This document shows, piece by piece, positions 37,701 through 45,882 of a stretch of DNA of 58,219 nt; within the stretch, counting starts at the first letter, position 1; each line of letters starts with the position of its first letter. Position numbers and translations under genes: made by a program. The notes under the pieces were generated by a model that saw nothing but the letters and a program-made list of their open reading frames with translations, ran no database searches and was not told the origin of the DNA. The stretch covers positions 1 to 58,219 of the forward strand of contig JAPLOM010000013.1 in assembly GCA_026400755.1 (NCBI GenBank). Reading direction: 5' to 3'. The stretch comes from Alphaproteobacteria bacterium. GTDB lineage: Bacteria; Pseudomonadota; Alphaproteobacteria; CADEGL01.

Positions 37701-37779
37701 GCTCGAGGACAAGGTGCTCGACGCGGTCGTGGTCTCGCCCGTGTTCTACGATCCGGAAGGGAAGCGTCTCCATGGCTGA
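34759..37779 (+). CDS. soxA: Sarcosine oxidase alpha subunit
   Basis: 1006 aa. An N-terminal 2Fe-2S-ferredoxin-like fold without obvious cluster Cys (residues about 15-105, with RSFKYHRPRGIFSAG) is followed by an NAD-binding flavoprotein-like domain (VLVVGGGPAGLAAALAAARTG, near residue 172) and a C-terminal GcvT-like folate domain (about 620-1000). The folate domain converts the methylene released by SoxB to 5,10-methylene-THF. GTG start inside the soxD stop. Length fits SoxA; an 8-nt overlap with soxG shows coupling. Confidence 0.94.
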   Translation: MKRSEARLDTGGRVNRDRVLNFTWNGKPYKGLEGDTLASALLANGISLIGRSFKYHRPRGIFSAGAEEPNAIVQLEAGAYTQPNVKATQIELYEGLEARSVNCWPTVEYDFGAVANLCAKILPAGFYYKTFMWPSRFWLTYEYFIRRAAGLGRAPKEADPDIYDKAHAHCDVLVVGGGPAGLAAALAAARTGARVILADEQSEFGGDLLGRRDVMDDAPAVEWVRKVVEELASFSEVRLLPRSTVFGYYDHNYLAIAERRTDHLHPKDGLGKPRQRLWKVRAKQVVLATGSIERPLVFADNDRPGVMLAESARTYLNRYGVKAGRRAVIFTNNDNAYAAAIDLADAGVEIGAIVDLRPDVQGPLPQKARARGLEILAGEAIVATHGGRRAQSVEVMLLSPEGDHVHGTARKIDCDLVCVSGGWSPTVHLFSQSGGKLTYDAGRACFVPAKSKQAERSAGACHGTFGVADCLDEGFAAGLAAAGTAGFATAGISLTAPAVEQPGEAGLRALPIVPGKTAVGHGKAKHFVDLANDVTAADVRLAAREGYRSVEHTKRYTTLGMGPDQGKTSNVPGLAILADALGKEIPDVGTTTFRPPYTPVSYGLLAGRDVGEMSDLTRTTPIHEWHAMTGGVFDDAGQWRRPWYYPRAGEDMTAAVRRECRAVRESVGIMDASTLGKIELVGPDAVKVLNQVYANAWDNLAVGRCRYGLMLGEDGMVFGDGVTARLGEHRYLMTTTTGGAARVFGWIDDWLQCEWTNWKVFITSVTEQWATVSIAGPRARDLVRELAVGTDVSADAFPHMAIREGKVAGFPGRIARISFTGELGFELSVPASYGMALWTACVTAGAKYGLTPFGTEAVHVLRAEKGFIVNGHEFDGTVTPQDLGMAWAVNASKPDFLGRRSLERSDMKRADRKQLVGLQVQDATAVLPEGSQVVERVLKAPPMPMIGHVTSSYWSETLKRGIALALVAGGHARMGQTVHIPLEDKVLDAVVVSPVFYDPEGKRLHG

Positions 37780-38377
37780 CAGCTATTTCCGCCAGACGGC
37801 GCTGGCGCCGCTCGGCCTCGCCGCCAAGGCGACCGACGCGCCCGGCGAGGCGGGCGTCCTCCTCTCCGAGCGGCCCTTGGCTGGGCAGGTCAACCTGCGC
37901 GGCGACGGCGGATCGGTGGAATTTCTTCAGGTCGTGCGCACCACCCTCGGCTATGCGCTGCCCACGGAGCCGAATACGGTCACGCAGGGCGCAAACAGCC
38001 GCGCTTTGTGGCTCGGACCGCACGAGTGGCTCCTGGTGGCGCCCTTGGAGGCGGCCCTCGTGCCAACGCTCGAGCAGGGCCTGACCGGGCGCGCTTTCGC
38101 GGCGACGGAATTGGGCGATGCGCGCGCCGTGATTGGCCTTTCCGGCCGCAACGCCCGCGACGTGCTGGCCAAAAGCTGCCCGCTCGACCTGCATCCCAAA
38201 TCCTTTGGCCCCGGCCGCTGTGCCCAGACGAAATTGTCCAAGATCGCGGCCATCATCGAGCAGCGTGACGACGCGCCCAGCTACGAGATTTATGTTGCCC
38301 GCAGCGTGGCGCGCTACGCTTGGCGCTGGCTGGAAGACGCGGGCAGCGAGTACGGCGTCGCCGTCATCGCCGGCTAA
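37772..38377 (+). CDS. soxG: Sarcosine oxidase gamma subunit
   Basis: 201 aa. Gamma subunits are poorly conserved; recognisable segments are ALWLGPHEWLLVAP, ARAVIGLSGRNARDVLAKSCPLDLHP and YVARSVARYAWRWLEDAG. The gamma subunit helps form the folate site with SoxA. The ATG at 37772 overlaps soxA by 8 nt. Last gene of soxBBDAG; the next gene is 92 nt on and has a GTG start. Confidence 0.9.
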   Translation: MADSYFRQTALAPLGLAAKATDAPGEAGVLLSERPLAGQVNLRGDGGSVEFLQVVRTTLGYALPTEPNTVTQGANSRALWLGPHEWLLVAPLEAALVPTLEQGLTGRAFAATELGDARAVIGLSGRNARDVLAKSCPLDLHPKSFGPGRCAQTKLSKIAAIIEQRDDAPSYEIYVARSVARYAWRWLEDAGSEYGVAVIAG

Positions 38378-38469
38378 TTTATATTCGATTGAACGATCAA
38401 GAAGACGGCTGGTCCGCTTGCGGGCCGGTGCTATCGTGCGGGCATTAGCCGGATAGCGGAGCGAATGCC

Positions 38470-40509
38470 GTGGGACAGTACGACGCTCTTCTCAAGCCAC
38501 TGCGGATCAAGAATCTCACCATCCGCAACCGCGTGATGTCGACCAGTCATGCGCCGGGTTACGCCCGCGATGGGCAGGTGACGGATCGCTACATCCGCTA
38601 TCACGAGGAAAAGGCCAAGGGTGGCGTCGGCCTGACGCAATTCGGCGGCGCCACCGCGACCTCCATCGAAAACTCGATCGATTACGGCCAGTTGAACGGC
38701 GCCGACGATTCGATCATCGCGGGCTACCGGCGCATGGCCGACGCCATTCACCGCCACGGCGCCGCCTGCATGGTCCAAATCCGCCATGGCGGCCGGCGCG
38801 AGCGGTGGGATATCGCCAACTGGCTACCGGTCTACGCGCCGTCTGCCATGCGCGAGCCCGTGCACCGTTCCTTTCCGGCCGCGATGGACGCGCACGATAT
38901 CAAGCGCGTGCAGAACGACTACGTCCAAGCCGCGCGGCGCGCGAGGGACGGCGGGCTCGACGGCGTCGAGGTGTCCTGTGCCAACCAGACCTTGATCGAC
39001 CAGTTCTGGTCGCCCGATGTGAACCATCGCAGCGACAAATACGGTGGCAGCCTGGAAAACCGTATGCGCTTTGGGCTCGAGATCCTGGAGGGTGCGCGCA
39101 AGGCGGTGGGTGTTGATTTCGTCATGGGCATCCGCATGAGCGGTGACGAGATGATCAAGCAGGGCCTATCCCAGGACGACTGCATCGCCATCGCGCGCGC
39201 CTATGTGAAAAGCGGCTTGATCGATTTCGTCAGCGTGATCGCCGCGCAAGGGCGCGACTATCGTTCCAATGCCATCAGCTATGTCGGCATGGACGCGCCG
39301 CCCGCGGCCCATCTGCATCTGGCCAGCGCGATCAAGGCCGAGATCGACCTGCCCGTCTTTCATGCGTTGCGCATCACCGATCCGGCCACCGCCAACCGCG
39401 CGCTGGAGGAAGGGCACGTGGACATGGTGGGCATGACGCGCGCGCTCATCTCCGACCCGCACTTCGTCAACAAGCTGCGCGAGGGGCGGGACGACGACAT
39501 CCGTCAATGCGTGGGCGCTGTCTATTGCATCGACCGCGTCTTGCAGGCGAAGGACGCACTGTGCATTCAGAACCCCTCCACCAGCCGCGAGGGCGCGCTG
39601 CCCCATAACGTGGCGAAGGCCCCGCGCAAGCGCCGCGTCGTCGTCGTGGGGGCCGGTGTGGCGGGCTTGGAAGCCGCGCGGGTGTCTGCTGAACGTGGTC
39701 ACGAGGTCGTGTTGTTCGAGCGCGAGGCGCAGACCGGCGGCCAGGTGAACCTGGCGACCAAGGTGGCTTGGCGCGAATCCCTCTCCGGTATTCCGCGCTG
39801 GCTCGACGACCAGGTGCGCAAGCTGGATGTCGATCTGCGCCTGTCGGCAGCGCCCACGGCCGATCAGGTGCGTGCGGAGAAGCCGGACGTGGTCGTCATC
39901 GCCACCGGCGGCCGGCCTAATCCGGGCCATTTCAAGGGTGCGGAGCTGGCAACCACCACTTGGGACATCCTGTCGGGTCGCGTGGCGCCGGCCGAGCGCG
40001 TGTTGCTGGTGGACGACCATGGGGCCGACCAAGCGCCTTCGGTTGGCGAGTTCATGGCCGAGCGTGGCGCGCAGGTCGAAATCGTGACGCCGGAACGCCA
40101 AATCCTTTCCGAAGTTGGCATGATCAATTTCTCGGCCTATCTGCGCCGGCTCTATGCCCGTGGTGTCGTCATCACGCCGGATACGGGCGTGGTCGAGGTT
40201 TATCGCGAAGGCAACACGCTGGTCGCCGTCCTGCGCAATGAATTCACGTTGCAGGAGGAGGAGCGGGTGGTCGACCAAGTGGTGGCCGAACACGGCACGC
40301 TGCCGAACGACGAGTTGTACCAAGCCTTGCGGCCCCATTCCTCGAACGACGGCGAAATCGACATGCGAGCGCTGGTCGATGGAAAGGTCCAGGCCATCCG
40401 CCATAATCCTGAGGCCGTGTTCCAACTCTTCCGCGTGGGCGATGCCTGGACCAGCCGCAACATCCACGCCGCGATCTACGATTCGCTGCGCCTTTGCAAG
40501 GATTTGTAG
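38470..40509 (+). CDS. DgcA-like dimethylglycine/N-methylproline demethylase (first copy)
   Basis: 679 aa trimethylamine-dehydrogenase-type flavoenzyme: an old-yellow-enzyme TIM barrel with FMN (residues 1-340), an iron-sulfur segment, then an ADP/FAD-binding domain starting at VVVVGAGVAGLEAARV (about residue 391). The expected fourth Cys of the CxxCxxCx12C cluster motif is Ala: C347, A350, C353, C365. The Cys that forms 6-S-cysteinyl-FMN in TMADH is not present near residue 30. DgcA with DgcB and ETF N-demethylates dimethylglycine in Pseudomonas. GTG start. A full-length paralog follows, so substrates may differ. Confidence 0.87.
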   Translation: MGQYDALLKPLRIKNLTIRNRVMSTSHAPGYARDGQVTDRYIRYHEEKAKGGVGLTQFGGATATSIENSIDYGQLNGADDSIIAGYRRMADAIHRHGAACMVQIRHGGRRERWDIANWLPVYAPSAMREPVHRSFPAAMDAHDIKRVQNDYVQAARRARDGGLDGVEVSCANQTLIDQFWSPDVNHRSDKYGGSLENRMRFGLEILEGARKAVGVDFVMGIRMSGDEMIKQGLSQDDCIAIARAYVKSGLIDFVSVIAAQGRDYRSNAISYVGMDAPPAAHLHLASAIKAEIDLPVFHALRITDPATANRALEEGHVDMVGMTRALISDPHFVNKLREGRDDDIRQCVGAVYCIDRVLQAKDALCIQNPSTSREGALPHNVAKAPRKRRVVVVGAGVAGLEAARVSAERGHEVVLFEREAQTGGQVNLATKVAWRESLSGIPRWLDDQVRKLDVDLRLSAAPTADQVRAEKPDVVVIATGGRPNPGHFKGAELATTTWDILSGRVAPAERVLLVDDHGADQAPSVGEFMAERGAQVEIVTPERQILSEVGMINFSAYLRRLYARGVVITPDTGVVEVYREGNTLVAVLRNEFTLQEEERVVDQVVAEHGTLPNDELYQALRPHSSNDGEIDMRALVDGKVQAIRHNPEAVFQLFRVGDAWTSRNIHAAIYDSLRLCKDL

Positions 40510-40587
40510 GCCGGCGCGTATTGTCGGCCTGATCCGTTCGTGCGAACGTAGCCGCGATTTTTTCCGAGCGCCCCGGAGAGACCAGCG

Positions 40588-42627
40588 ATGGGTCAATACG
40601 ACGCGCTGTTGAAGCCGTTGACGATCAAGAACGTCACCTTCCGCAACCGAGTCTTCAGTTCCAGCCATTCCCCTGGCTATGCCAAGGGCGGTCATATCAC
40701 CGACCGCTATCTGCGCTATCACGCGGAAAAGGCCAAGGGTGGCATCGGCCTGACTCAGTTCGGCGGCGCCACGGGCGTCTCGATCGAGAACTCCTATCAT
40801 TACGGCCAGGTCAACGGCTCCGAGGATTGGATCATCCCGGAGTATCAAAAGATGGCGGCCGGCATTCATAAGCACGGCGCCAAGTGCACGGTGCAGCTGA
40901 CCCATGGCGGCCGGCGCGAGCGCTGGGACGCCGAGAACTGGTTCCCGGCCTACTCGCCATCCTGCCGCCGTGAGCCGGTGCACAAGGCGTTCCCGGCGGA
41001 GATGGAAGACCACGACATCCGCCGCATCGTGAAGGATTACGGCCAGGCTGTGCGGCGCGCGAAGGAAGGGCACCTGGACGGCGTCGAGCTCTCCTTCCAG
41101 GCGGGCACGCTGATCGAGCAGTTCTGGTCGCCGGCCATGAACTTTCGCACCGACAGATATGGCGGCAGCGTGGAGAACCGGGTCCGTTTCGGCCTCGAAG
41201 TGCTGGAGGAAGTGCGCAAGGTCAACGGCGACTATCTCGTCGGCATCCGCATGCCGGGTGATGAGATGTTGAAGGACGGTTTGAATCAGCGCGATTGCAT
41301 CGAGATTGCCAAGATCTACGCCAAGTCCGGCATGGTGGATTTCATCAGCATCGTTGCCGCGCAGGGCGCGGATGCGGTGTCTAGCGCGTTGATCTGGCCG
41401 ACCATGTGGGTGCCGCCCGGGGGCTGGCTGCCGCTGGCCAGCGCGGTGAAGGCGGAAGTGGACGTGCCTATCATCCACGCGGCGCGCATCGCCGACCTGC
41501 CGACCGCCAATCGCGCGGTCGAGGAAGGCCATGTCGACATGGTCGGCATGACGCGTGCGTTCCTGGCCGATCCGCATCTCCTGAAGAAGGCGATGGAGGG
41601 TCGCGAGGACGATATCCGGCAGTGCGTGGGCGCGGGCTACTGCGTCGACCGCGTCATCTCCGGCCACGACACGCTGTGCATCCAGAACGCGGCCATGAGC
41701 CGCGAAGCGGCCATGCCCCACGTGATCGCCAAGACCGCGAACGGCGTGAAGCGCGCCGTGGTGGTGGGTGCGGGGCCGGGCGGCCTGGAGGCCGCGCGCG
41801 TGCTCGCCGAGCGCGGGCACAAGGTGACGCTGTTCGAGCGCGAGGCTGAAACCGGCGGTCAGGTGAATATCGCGGCCAAGGCGCCGTGGCGCGTCTCGAT
41901 CCAGGGTGTGCAGCGCTGGCTCGACGGCCAGGTGCGCAAGCTGGGCGTGGATATCCGCACAGGTGTCGAGGCGAAAGCGGACGACGTGATGGCGCTGAAG
42001 CCCGATGTGGTGATCGTCGCCACGGGCGGGCATCCTAACAAAGGCTGGTACACGGGCAGCGACCTGGCCGTTTCGACCTGGGACATTCTGTCAGGGAAGG
42101 TCGAGCCCGCCGATAACGTCTTGCTGTTCGACGAGAGCGGTGCGCAACAGGGCGCGTCCACGGCGGAATTCATCGCCAAACGCGGCTCCAAGGTCGAGAT
42201 CGCGACCACCGACCGCACGATCTGCATGGAGCTGGGCGACACCAACGCCGCCGCGTTTCTGAAGGAGCTGTATCAGGCCGGAGTCCTCATCTCGCCCGAC
42301 CTGCGCCTGACCAATATCTATCGCGAGGGCAACCAGCTTGTCGCGGTGCTGGCCAACGTCTTCACCCAACAAGAAGAAGAGCGGGTTGTTGATCAGGTGG
42401 TGGCTGAGTGCGGCACCATGCCGAACGACGCGCTCTATTTCGCCCTCAAGCCCTTGGCCAAGAACTTGGGCGAGGTCGATCTGCGCAGCGTGGCCGACGC
42501 CGGACCCAGCGCGCTGGAAGTGAATCCGAATGGCGCGTTCCAGTTGTTCCGCGTGGGCGACGCCTGGGCCAGCCGCAACATCCACGCGGCCATCTACGAC
42601 TCCCTGCGTCTGTGCAAAGACATTTGA
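40588..42627 (+). CDS. DgcA-like dimethylglycine/N-methylproline demethylase (second copy)
   Basis: 679 aa, exactly the length of the preceding paralog and alike along its whole length. The iron-sulfur region again has three Cys with Ala at the usual second position (C346, A349, C352, C364). Differences are marked in the barrel loops (for example residues 260-290, where SSALIWPTMWVPPGGW replaces a SNAISYVGMDAPPAAH stretch), close to where substrate sits, arguing for a different N-methyl substrate. ATG 40588 with CGGAGAGACC upstream. dgcB follows 10 nt after. Confidence 0.88.
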   Translation: MGQYDALLKPLTIKNVTFRNRVFSSSHSPGYAKGGHITDRYLRYHAEKAKGGIGLTQFGGATGVSIENSYHYGQVNGSEDWIIPEYQKMAAGIHKHGAKCTVQLTHGGRRERWDAENWFPAYSPSCRREPVHKAFPAEMEDHDIRRIVKDYGQAVRRAKEGHLDGVELSFQAGTLIEQFWSPAMNFRTDRYGGSVENRVRFGLEVLEEVRKVNGDYLVGIRMPGDEMLKDGLNQRDCIEIAKIYAKSGMVDFISIVAAQGADAVSSALIWPTMWVPPGGWLPLASAVKAEVDVPIIHAARIADLPTANRAVEEGHVDMVGMTRAFLADPHLLKKAMEGREDDIRQCVGAGYCVDRVISGHDTLCIQNAAMSREAAMPHVIAKTANGVKRAVVVGAGPGGLEAARVLAERGHKVTLFEREAETGGQVNIAAKAPWRVSIQGVQRWLDGQVRKLGVDIRTGVEAKADDVMALKPDVVIVATGGHPNKGWYTGSDLAVSTWDILSGKVEPADNVLLFDESGAQQGASTAEFIAKRGSKVEIATTDRTICMELGDTNAAAFLKELYQAGVLISPDLRLTNIYREGNQLVAVLANVFTQQEEERVVDQVVAECGTMPNDALYFALKPLAKNLGEVDLRSVADAGPSALEVNPNGAFQLFRVGDAWASRNIHAAIYDSLRLCKDI

Positions 42628-42637
42628 AGGCGCGGCG

Positions 42638-44530
42638 ATGATTCCGCTTCAGTGGCTGATCGGGATTTGCGTGGTGGTGGGCGCGGTCTGCGCCCTATGG
42701 CGCGCGCGCCGCTGGTTCCGTGGACAGCCCGCGAAGGTCGATTTCGTGCGCGGCCTCATGCGCTATCCGCGCAGTTATTTCGTCGACCTGCACCATATCG
42801 TCGCGCGCGATCCCTATACCGCGCGCATGCACATGATGGTGGCGGGCGGCTTCACGGCTGCTTTGTTGCTCACGCTCGCGGTCCATCTGTTCAATATCGA
42901 TTCGCGCGTGCTGGCGTGGCTGCTGCTCGTGTTCCTCGCGTTGATGGGGGTGGGCGCGGCCTTTGTCGCCATGCGTCGCAGCCCCAAGCGCGCGCGCCTG
43001 TCCGCGGGTGGCTTCAGCCGCCTGCCCTGGAGTCTGTTCGCCTTCGCGGCCGCTTTCTTCCTGGCCACCTTACCCAAGGCCGGTTTGGTCGCGTCCTTCG
43101 CGGCGCTTTCGGTACCCGGCATCGTGGTGCTGTTGCTGGCCGCCTGGGGCTGCGCCGAGATGGTGGCGTTCCTGCCGCTCGGGCCGATGAAGCATTCCTT
43201 CGCGGGGGCCATGCACCTGATCTGCCACCCGCGCTTCGCGCGTCTGGGCGCGGCGCGGCCCGATTCGGGTTTGAAGCCGCTTGATCTCAGCGCGCCAAAG
43301 CTCGGCGTCGAGACGCCGGCCGACTTCAAGTGGAACCAGTTGCTGGGCTTCGACGCCTGCGTGCAGTGCGGGCGCTGCGAGGTGGTGTGCCCGGCTTTCG
43401 CGGCCGAGCTGCCGCTCAATCCCAAAAAGTTGATCCAGGATTTGGCGCGTGCGGTCGATCCCGGCGGCAACGACCTGGCGTATGCGGGCAGCTCTTATCC
43501 GGGCCGCTCCGTGGGCCACGCCCATGGCGGGCCTTCACAGCCGATCATCGGTGATGGCGCGATGATCCATCCCGACACGCTGTGGTCTTGCACCACATGC
43601 CGTGCGTGCGTGCAGGAATGCCCGATGATGATCGAGCATGTCGACGCGATCATCGATCTGCGCCGTTTTCAGGCACTGGAGAAGGGCGCGGTGCCCGGCA
43701 AGGCGCCGCTGGTGCTAGCCGAGTTGCGCGCGACTGACACGCAGAGCGGCGCCGCGCTGGCCAGCCGCCTCGACTGGGCGGCTGATCTATCGCTGCCGCT
43801 TATTTCCACCAAGGGCGAATGCGACGTGCTTCTGTGGCTGGGCGAGGGGGCGTTCGACCTGCGCAACCAGCGTACGCTGCGCGCGCTCGTGCGTCTGATG
43901 CGCCACGCCAAGATCGACTTCGCGGTCTTGGGCGAGGAAGAACTGGATACAGGCGATCTGGCCCGCCGCCTGGGCGACGAAGCCACGTTCCAAGACTTGG
44001 CAAAGCGCAATGCGGCCACGCTGGCGAAATACCGCTTTCGCCGCATCGTCACGGCCGATCCGCATGTCTTCCATAGCCTGCGGAACGAATATCCGGCGTT
44101 CGGCGCGCGTCATGAGGTGCTGCACCACACGATGCTGCTCGACGAGCTGATGACCAATGGCGCCTTGCCCAAGACCAAGGCGCAGCCGACGAAGACCACC
44201 TATCACGATCCCTGCTATCTGGGCCGTTACAACGGCGAGATCCGCGCGCCGCGTGCGATCCTGGATGCGATCGGGGTGGAACGAGTCGAGATGGAGCGTT
44301 CGGGTATGCGCTCCATGTGCTGCGGCGGCGGGGGCGGCGCGCCGGTCACCGACATCGCGGGTAAGAAGCGCATTCCAGACGTGCGCATGGAGCAAGCGCG
44401 TGAAACAGGCGCAGCGGTCGTCGCTGTGGCCTGCCCCAACTGCGCCGTCATGCTGGAGGGTGTGGTGGGGCCGCGGCCGGAAATTTTCGATGTGGCTGAG
44501 CTTCTTCTTCAGGCGGTGGAGGCGGCATGA
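42638..44530 (+). CDS. dgcB: DgcB-like membrane iron-sulfur electron-transfer protein
   Basis: 630 aa. Five hydrophobic segments occupy about residues 4-20, 67-84, 92-112, 130-146 and 152-182. Two ferredoxin-type [4Fe-4S] motifs follow (C241/C244/C247/C251 and C318/C321/C324/C328), then CCG-type Cys-rich segments (DPCYLGRY, MCCGGGGGAP, ACPNCAV). This matches DgcB, which works with DgcA and an ETF; the membrane part should pass electrons to the quinone pool. ATG 42638 is 10 nt after the second dgcA; the stop overlaps etfA (ATGA). Confidence 0.9.
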   Translation: MIPLQWLIGICVVVGAVCALWRARRWFRGQPAKVDFVRGLMRYPRSYFVDLHHIVARDPYTARMHMMVAGGFTAALLLTLAVHLFNIDSRVLAWLLLVFLALMGVGAAFVAMRRSPKRARLSAGGFSRLPWSLFAFAAAFFLATLPKAGLVASFAALSVPGIVVLLLAAWGCAEMVAFLPLGPMKHSFAGAMHLICHPRFARLGAARPDSGLKPLDLSAPKLGVETPADFKWNQLLGFDACVQCGRCEVVCPAFAAELPLNPKKLIQDLARAVDPGGNDLAYAGSSYPGRSVGHAHGGPSQPIIGDGAMIHPDTLWSCTTCRACVQECPMMIEHVDAIIDLRRFQALEKGAVPGKAPLVLAELRATDTQSGAALASRLDWAADLSLPLISTKGECDVLLWLGEGAFDLRNQRTLRALVRLMRHAKIDFAVLGEEELDTGDLARRLGDEATFQDLAKRNAATLAKYRFRRIVTADPHVFHSLRNEYPAFGARHEVLHHTMLLDELMTNGALPKTKAQPTKTTYHDPCYLGRYNGEIRAPRAILDAIGVERVEMERSGMRSMCCGGGGGAPVTDIAGKKRIPDVRMEQARETGAAVVAVACPNCAVMLEGVVGPRPEIFDVAELLLQAVEAA

Positions 44531-45882
44531 GCGAGGAACGCATCCGCCGTGACCCGCGCGCCGAACGCGAGACACGCCGCGCCCGCGCGGTAGAGGCCGA
44601 GGAAGCGCTTGCTCCGGCGGCAAGCGAATCTCCATCCGGCCGCATCCGCCGCGATCCCCGTGCCGAGCGTGCCGCGCGCACGGGCCGCGCCGCGGAACCA
44701 GTGGCTGCCCAGCCTTCTGCCGTCCCCGAATCCGAATCGGGTCGCGTTCGCCGTGATCCGCGCGCAGAACGTGCCTCACGCACCGGCCGCGCGACTCCCG
44801 TTGCGCCTCAACCGGCAACGCCTGTGCCTAGCGGCCGCGTGCGTCGTGATCCAAGGGTGGACAGGACGGCGCAGCGGCAGGCCACGGCCGCGCGGGCCGA
44901 GGCCGCCGCGCCGGTCAAGACGGTGGCCGATCCGAAATTCCTGATCTTGGCCGTCCCCGATCTGGAGGATGCGCGCCTGTCGAGCCACGACAAGGATGTC
45001 ATCGGCGCGGCGCGCGGCCTGGCCGATGCGGGTGGGGGCGCGGTCGTGGTGCTGGCTTTCACCGGACCTGAGGGCGTGAAGGACGGTTTGGGCGAGGCGG
45101 GCGCCGACCGGATGCTGCGCTTCGCCGATGCGTCCTTCGCCGGCTATGCGCCCGAGCGGCGCGCCGCGGCGGTGCTGGCCGCGATCCAGGCTCTCAACCC
45201 CCAGCACGTTCTATTCCCCGATACGGGCGTGGTCGGCGGCGACGTCGGCCGCCGCGTGGCCGTGGCGCTCGGCGACCGTGCGGCGAGCAACGTGCAGCGC
45301 GTGGCGCCCGACAGGATCACGCGCCGGGGCCGAGGCGGTCGCGCCGATTTCGCGCTGGCGCCGCCGCGCGTGCTGTTGGTCGCGGCGGAAGCGGCCGATC
45401 CCGTCATCGACGAACGCTACGAGGCGCGCGAGCTGCCCGCGCCGCGCACCGAGGCGGTGCCGCGCGTCAAGGATCGCGGCTTGGCCGCGACCGATCCCGC
45501 GACCGTGCCGATGGCCGAGGCCGACTTCATTGTCAGCGCGGGCAATGGTGTGCACGACTGGGACGCGTTTCATCGCGTGGCCGCGGCGCTGGGCGCCAGC
45601 GAAGGCGGCAGCCGTCCGGTGTGCGACGCCGGGCACCTGCCGCGCCATCGTCAGGTCGGCGCATCGGGCACATTGGTCGAGCCGCGCTGCTATGTGGCGC
45701 TCGGCATCGCGGGCGCTCCCCAGCATTTGCAAGGTATCTCGAAGGTCGAGCGGGTGGTGGCGATCAACGCGGATGCCCATTGCGACATGGTGAAGCGCGC
45801 CGATTTGGCCGTGGTGGGCGATGTGCAGGCCCTGATGCCGGCGCTGGAACGCATTGCCAAGGAGCGCCGTCATGGCAATTGA
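44527..45882 (+). CDS. etfA: Electron transfer flavoprotein alpha subunit with N-terminal RRDPRAER repeats
   Basis: 451 aa, longer than usual because residues 1-130 are an Arg/Ala/Pro-rich region with four copies of R(I/V)RRDPR(A/V)(E/D)R (residues 5-14, 39-48, 73-82, 104-113). The ETF-alpha domain follows, ending with the FAD-binding stretch LGIAGAPQHLQGISKVERVV and INADAHCDMVKRADLAVVGD. As far as I recall, ETF-alpha proteins of the dgc type carry a single RRDPRAE-like motif at the N-terminus; here it is multiplied. Overlaps dgcB by 4 nt and etfB by 11 nt. It would accept electrons from the DgcA demethylases. Confidence 0.87.
   Translation: MSEERIRRDPRAERETRRARAVEAEEALAPAASESPSGRIRRDPRAERAARTGRAAEPVAAQPSAVPESESGRVRRDPRAERASRTGRATPVAPQPATPVPSGRVRRDPRVDRTAQRQATAARAEAAAPVKTVADPKFLILAVPDLEDARLSSHDKDVIGAARGLADAGGGAVVVLAFTGPEGVKDGLGEAGADRMLRFADASFAGYAPERRAAAVLAAIQALNPQHVLFPDTGVVGGDVGRRVAVALGDRAASNVQRVAPDRITRRGRGGRADFALAPPRVLLVAAEAADPVIDERYEARELPAPRTEAVPRVKDRGLAATDPATVPMAEADFIVSAGNGVHDWDAFHRVAAALGASEGGSRPVCDAGHLPRHRQVGASGTLVEPRCYVALGIAGAPQHLQGISKVERVVAINADAHCDMVKRADLAVVGDVQALMPALERIAKERRHGN
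44539..44865 (+). repeat. In-frame tandem repeat encoding four RRDPRAER units
   Basis: Copies encode residues 5-14 (44539-44568), 39-48 (44641-44670), 73-82 (44743-44772) and 104-113 (44836-44865) of EtfA. Periods are 34, 34 and 31 codons. Cores differ at synonymous positions, so the repeat is old rather than a recent slippage product. Linkers are Ala/Pro/Glu-rich and likely unfolded. Confidence 0.85.

Noticed and set aside
38369-38452. Inverted repeat CCGGCTAAT ... ATTAGCCGG around the soxG/dgcA gap
   Set aside because: Arms are 9 nt and about 65 nt apart, and one arm lies over the soxG stop; no T-run follows. Too weak to assign a role.
40535-40548. Palindrome CGTTCG-TG-CGAACG between the two dgcA-like genes
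   Set aside because: Short, isolated and not repeated before other units; it could be chance in GC-rich DNA or a leader hairpin.
39166-42033. A 955-codon open frame on the minus strand
   Set aside because: It is antisense to both DgcA-like genes, has no recognisable domain and no good start. Long antisense frames are expected opposite GC-rich genes; several others (for example opposite fhs and soxA) are of the same kind.
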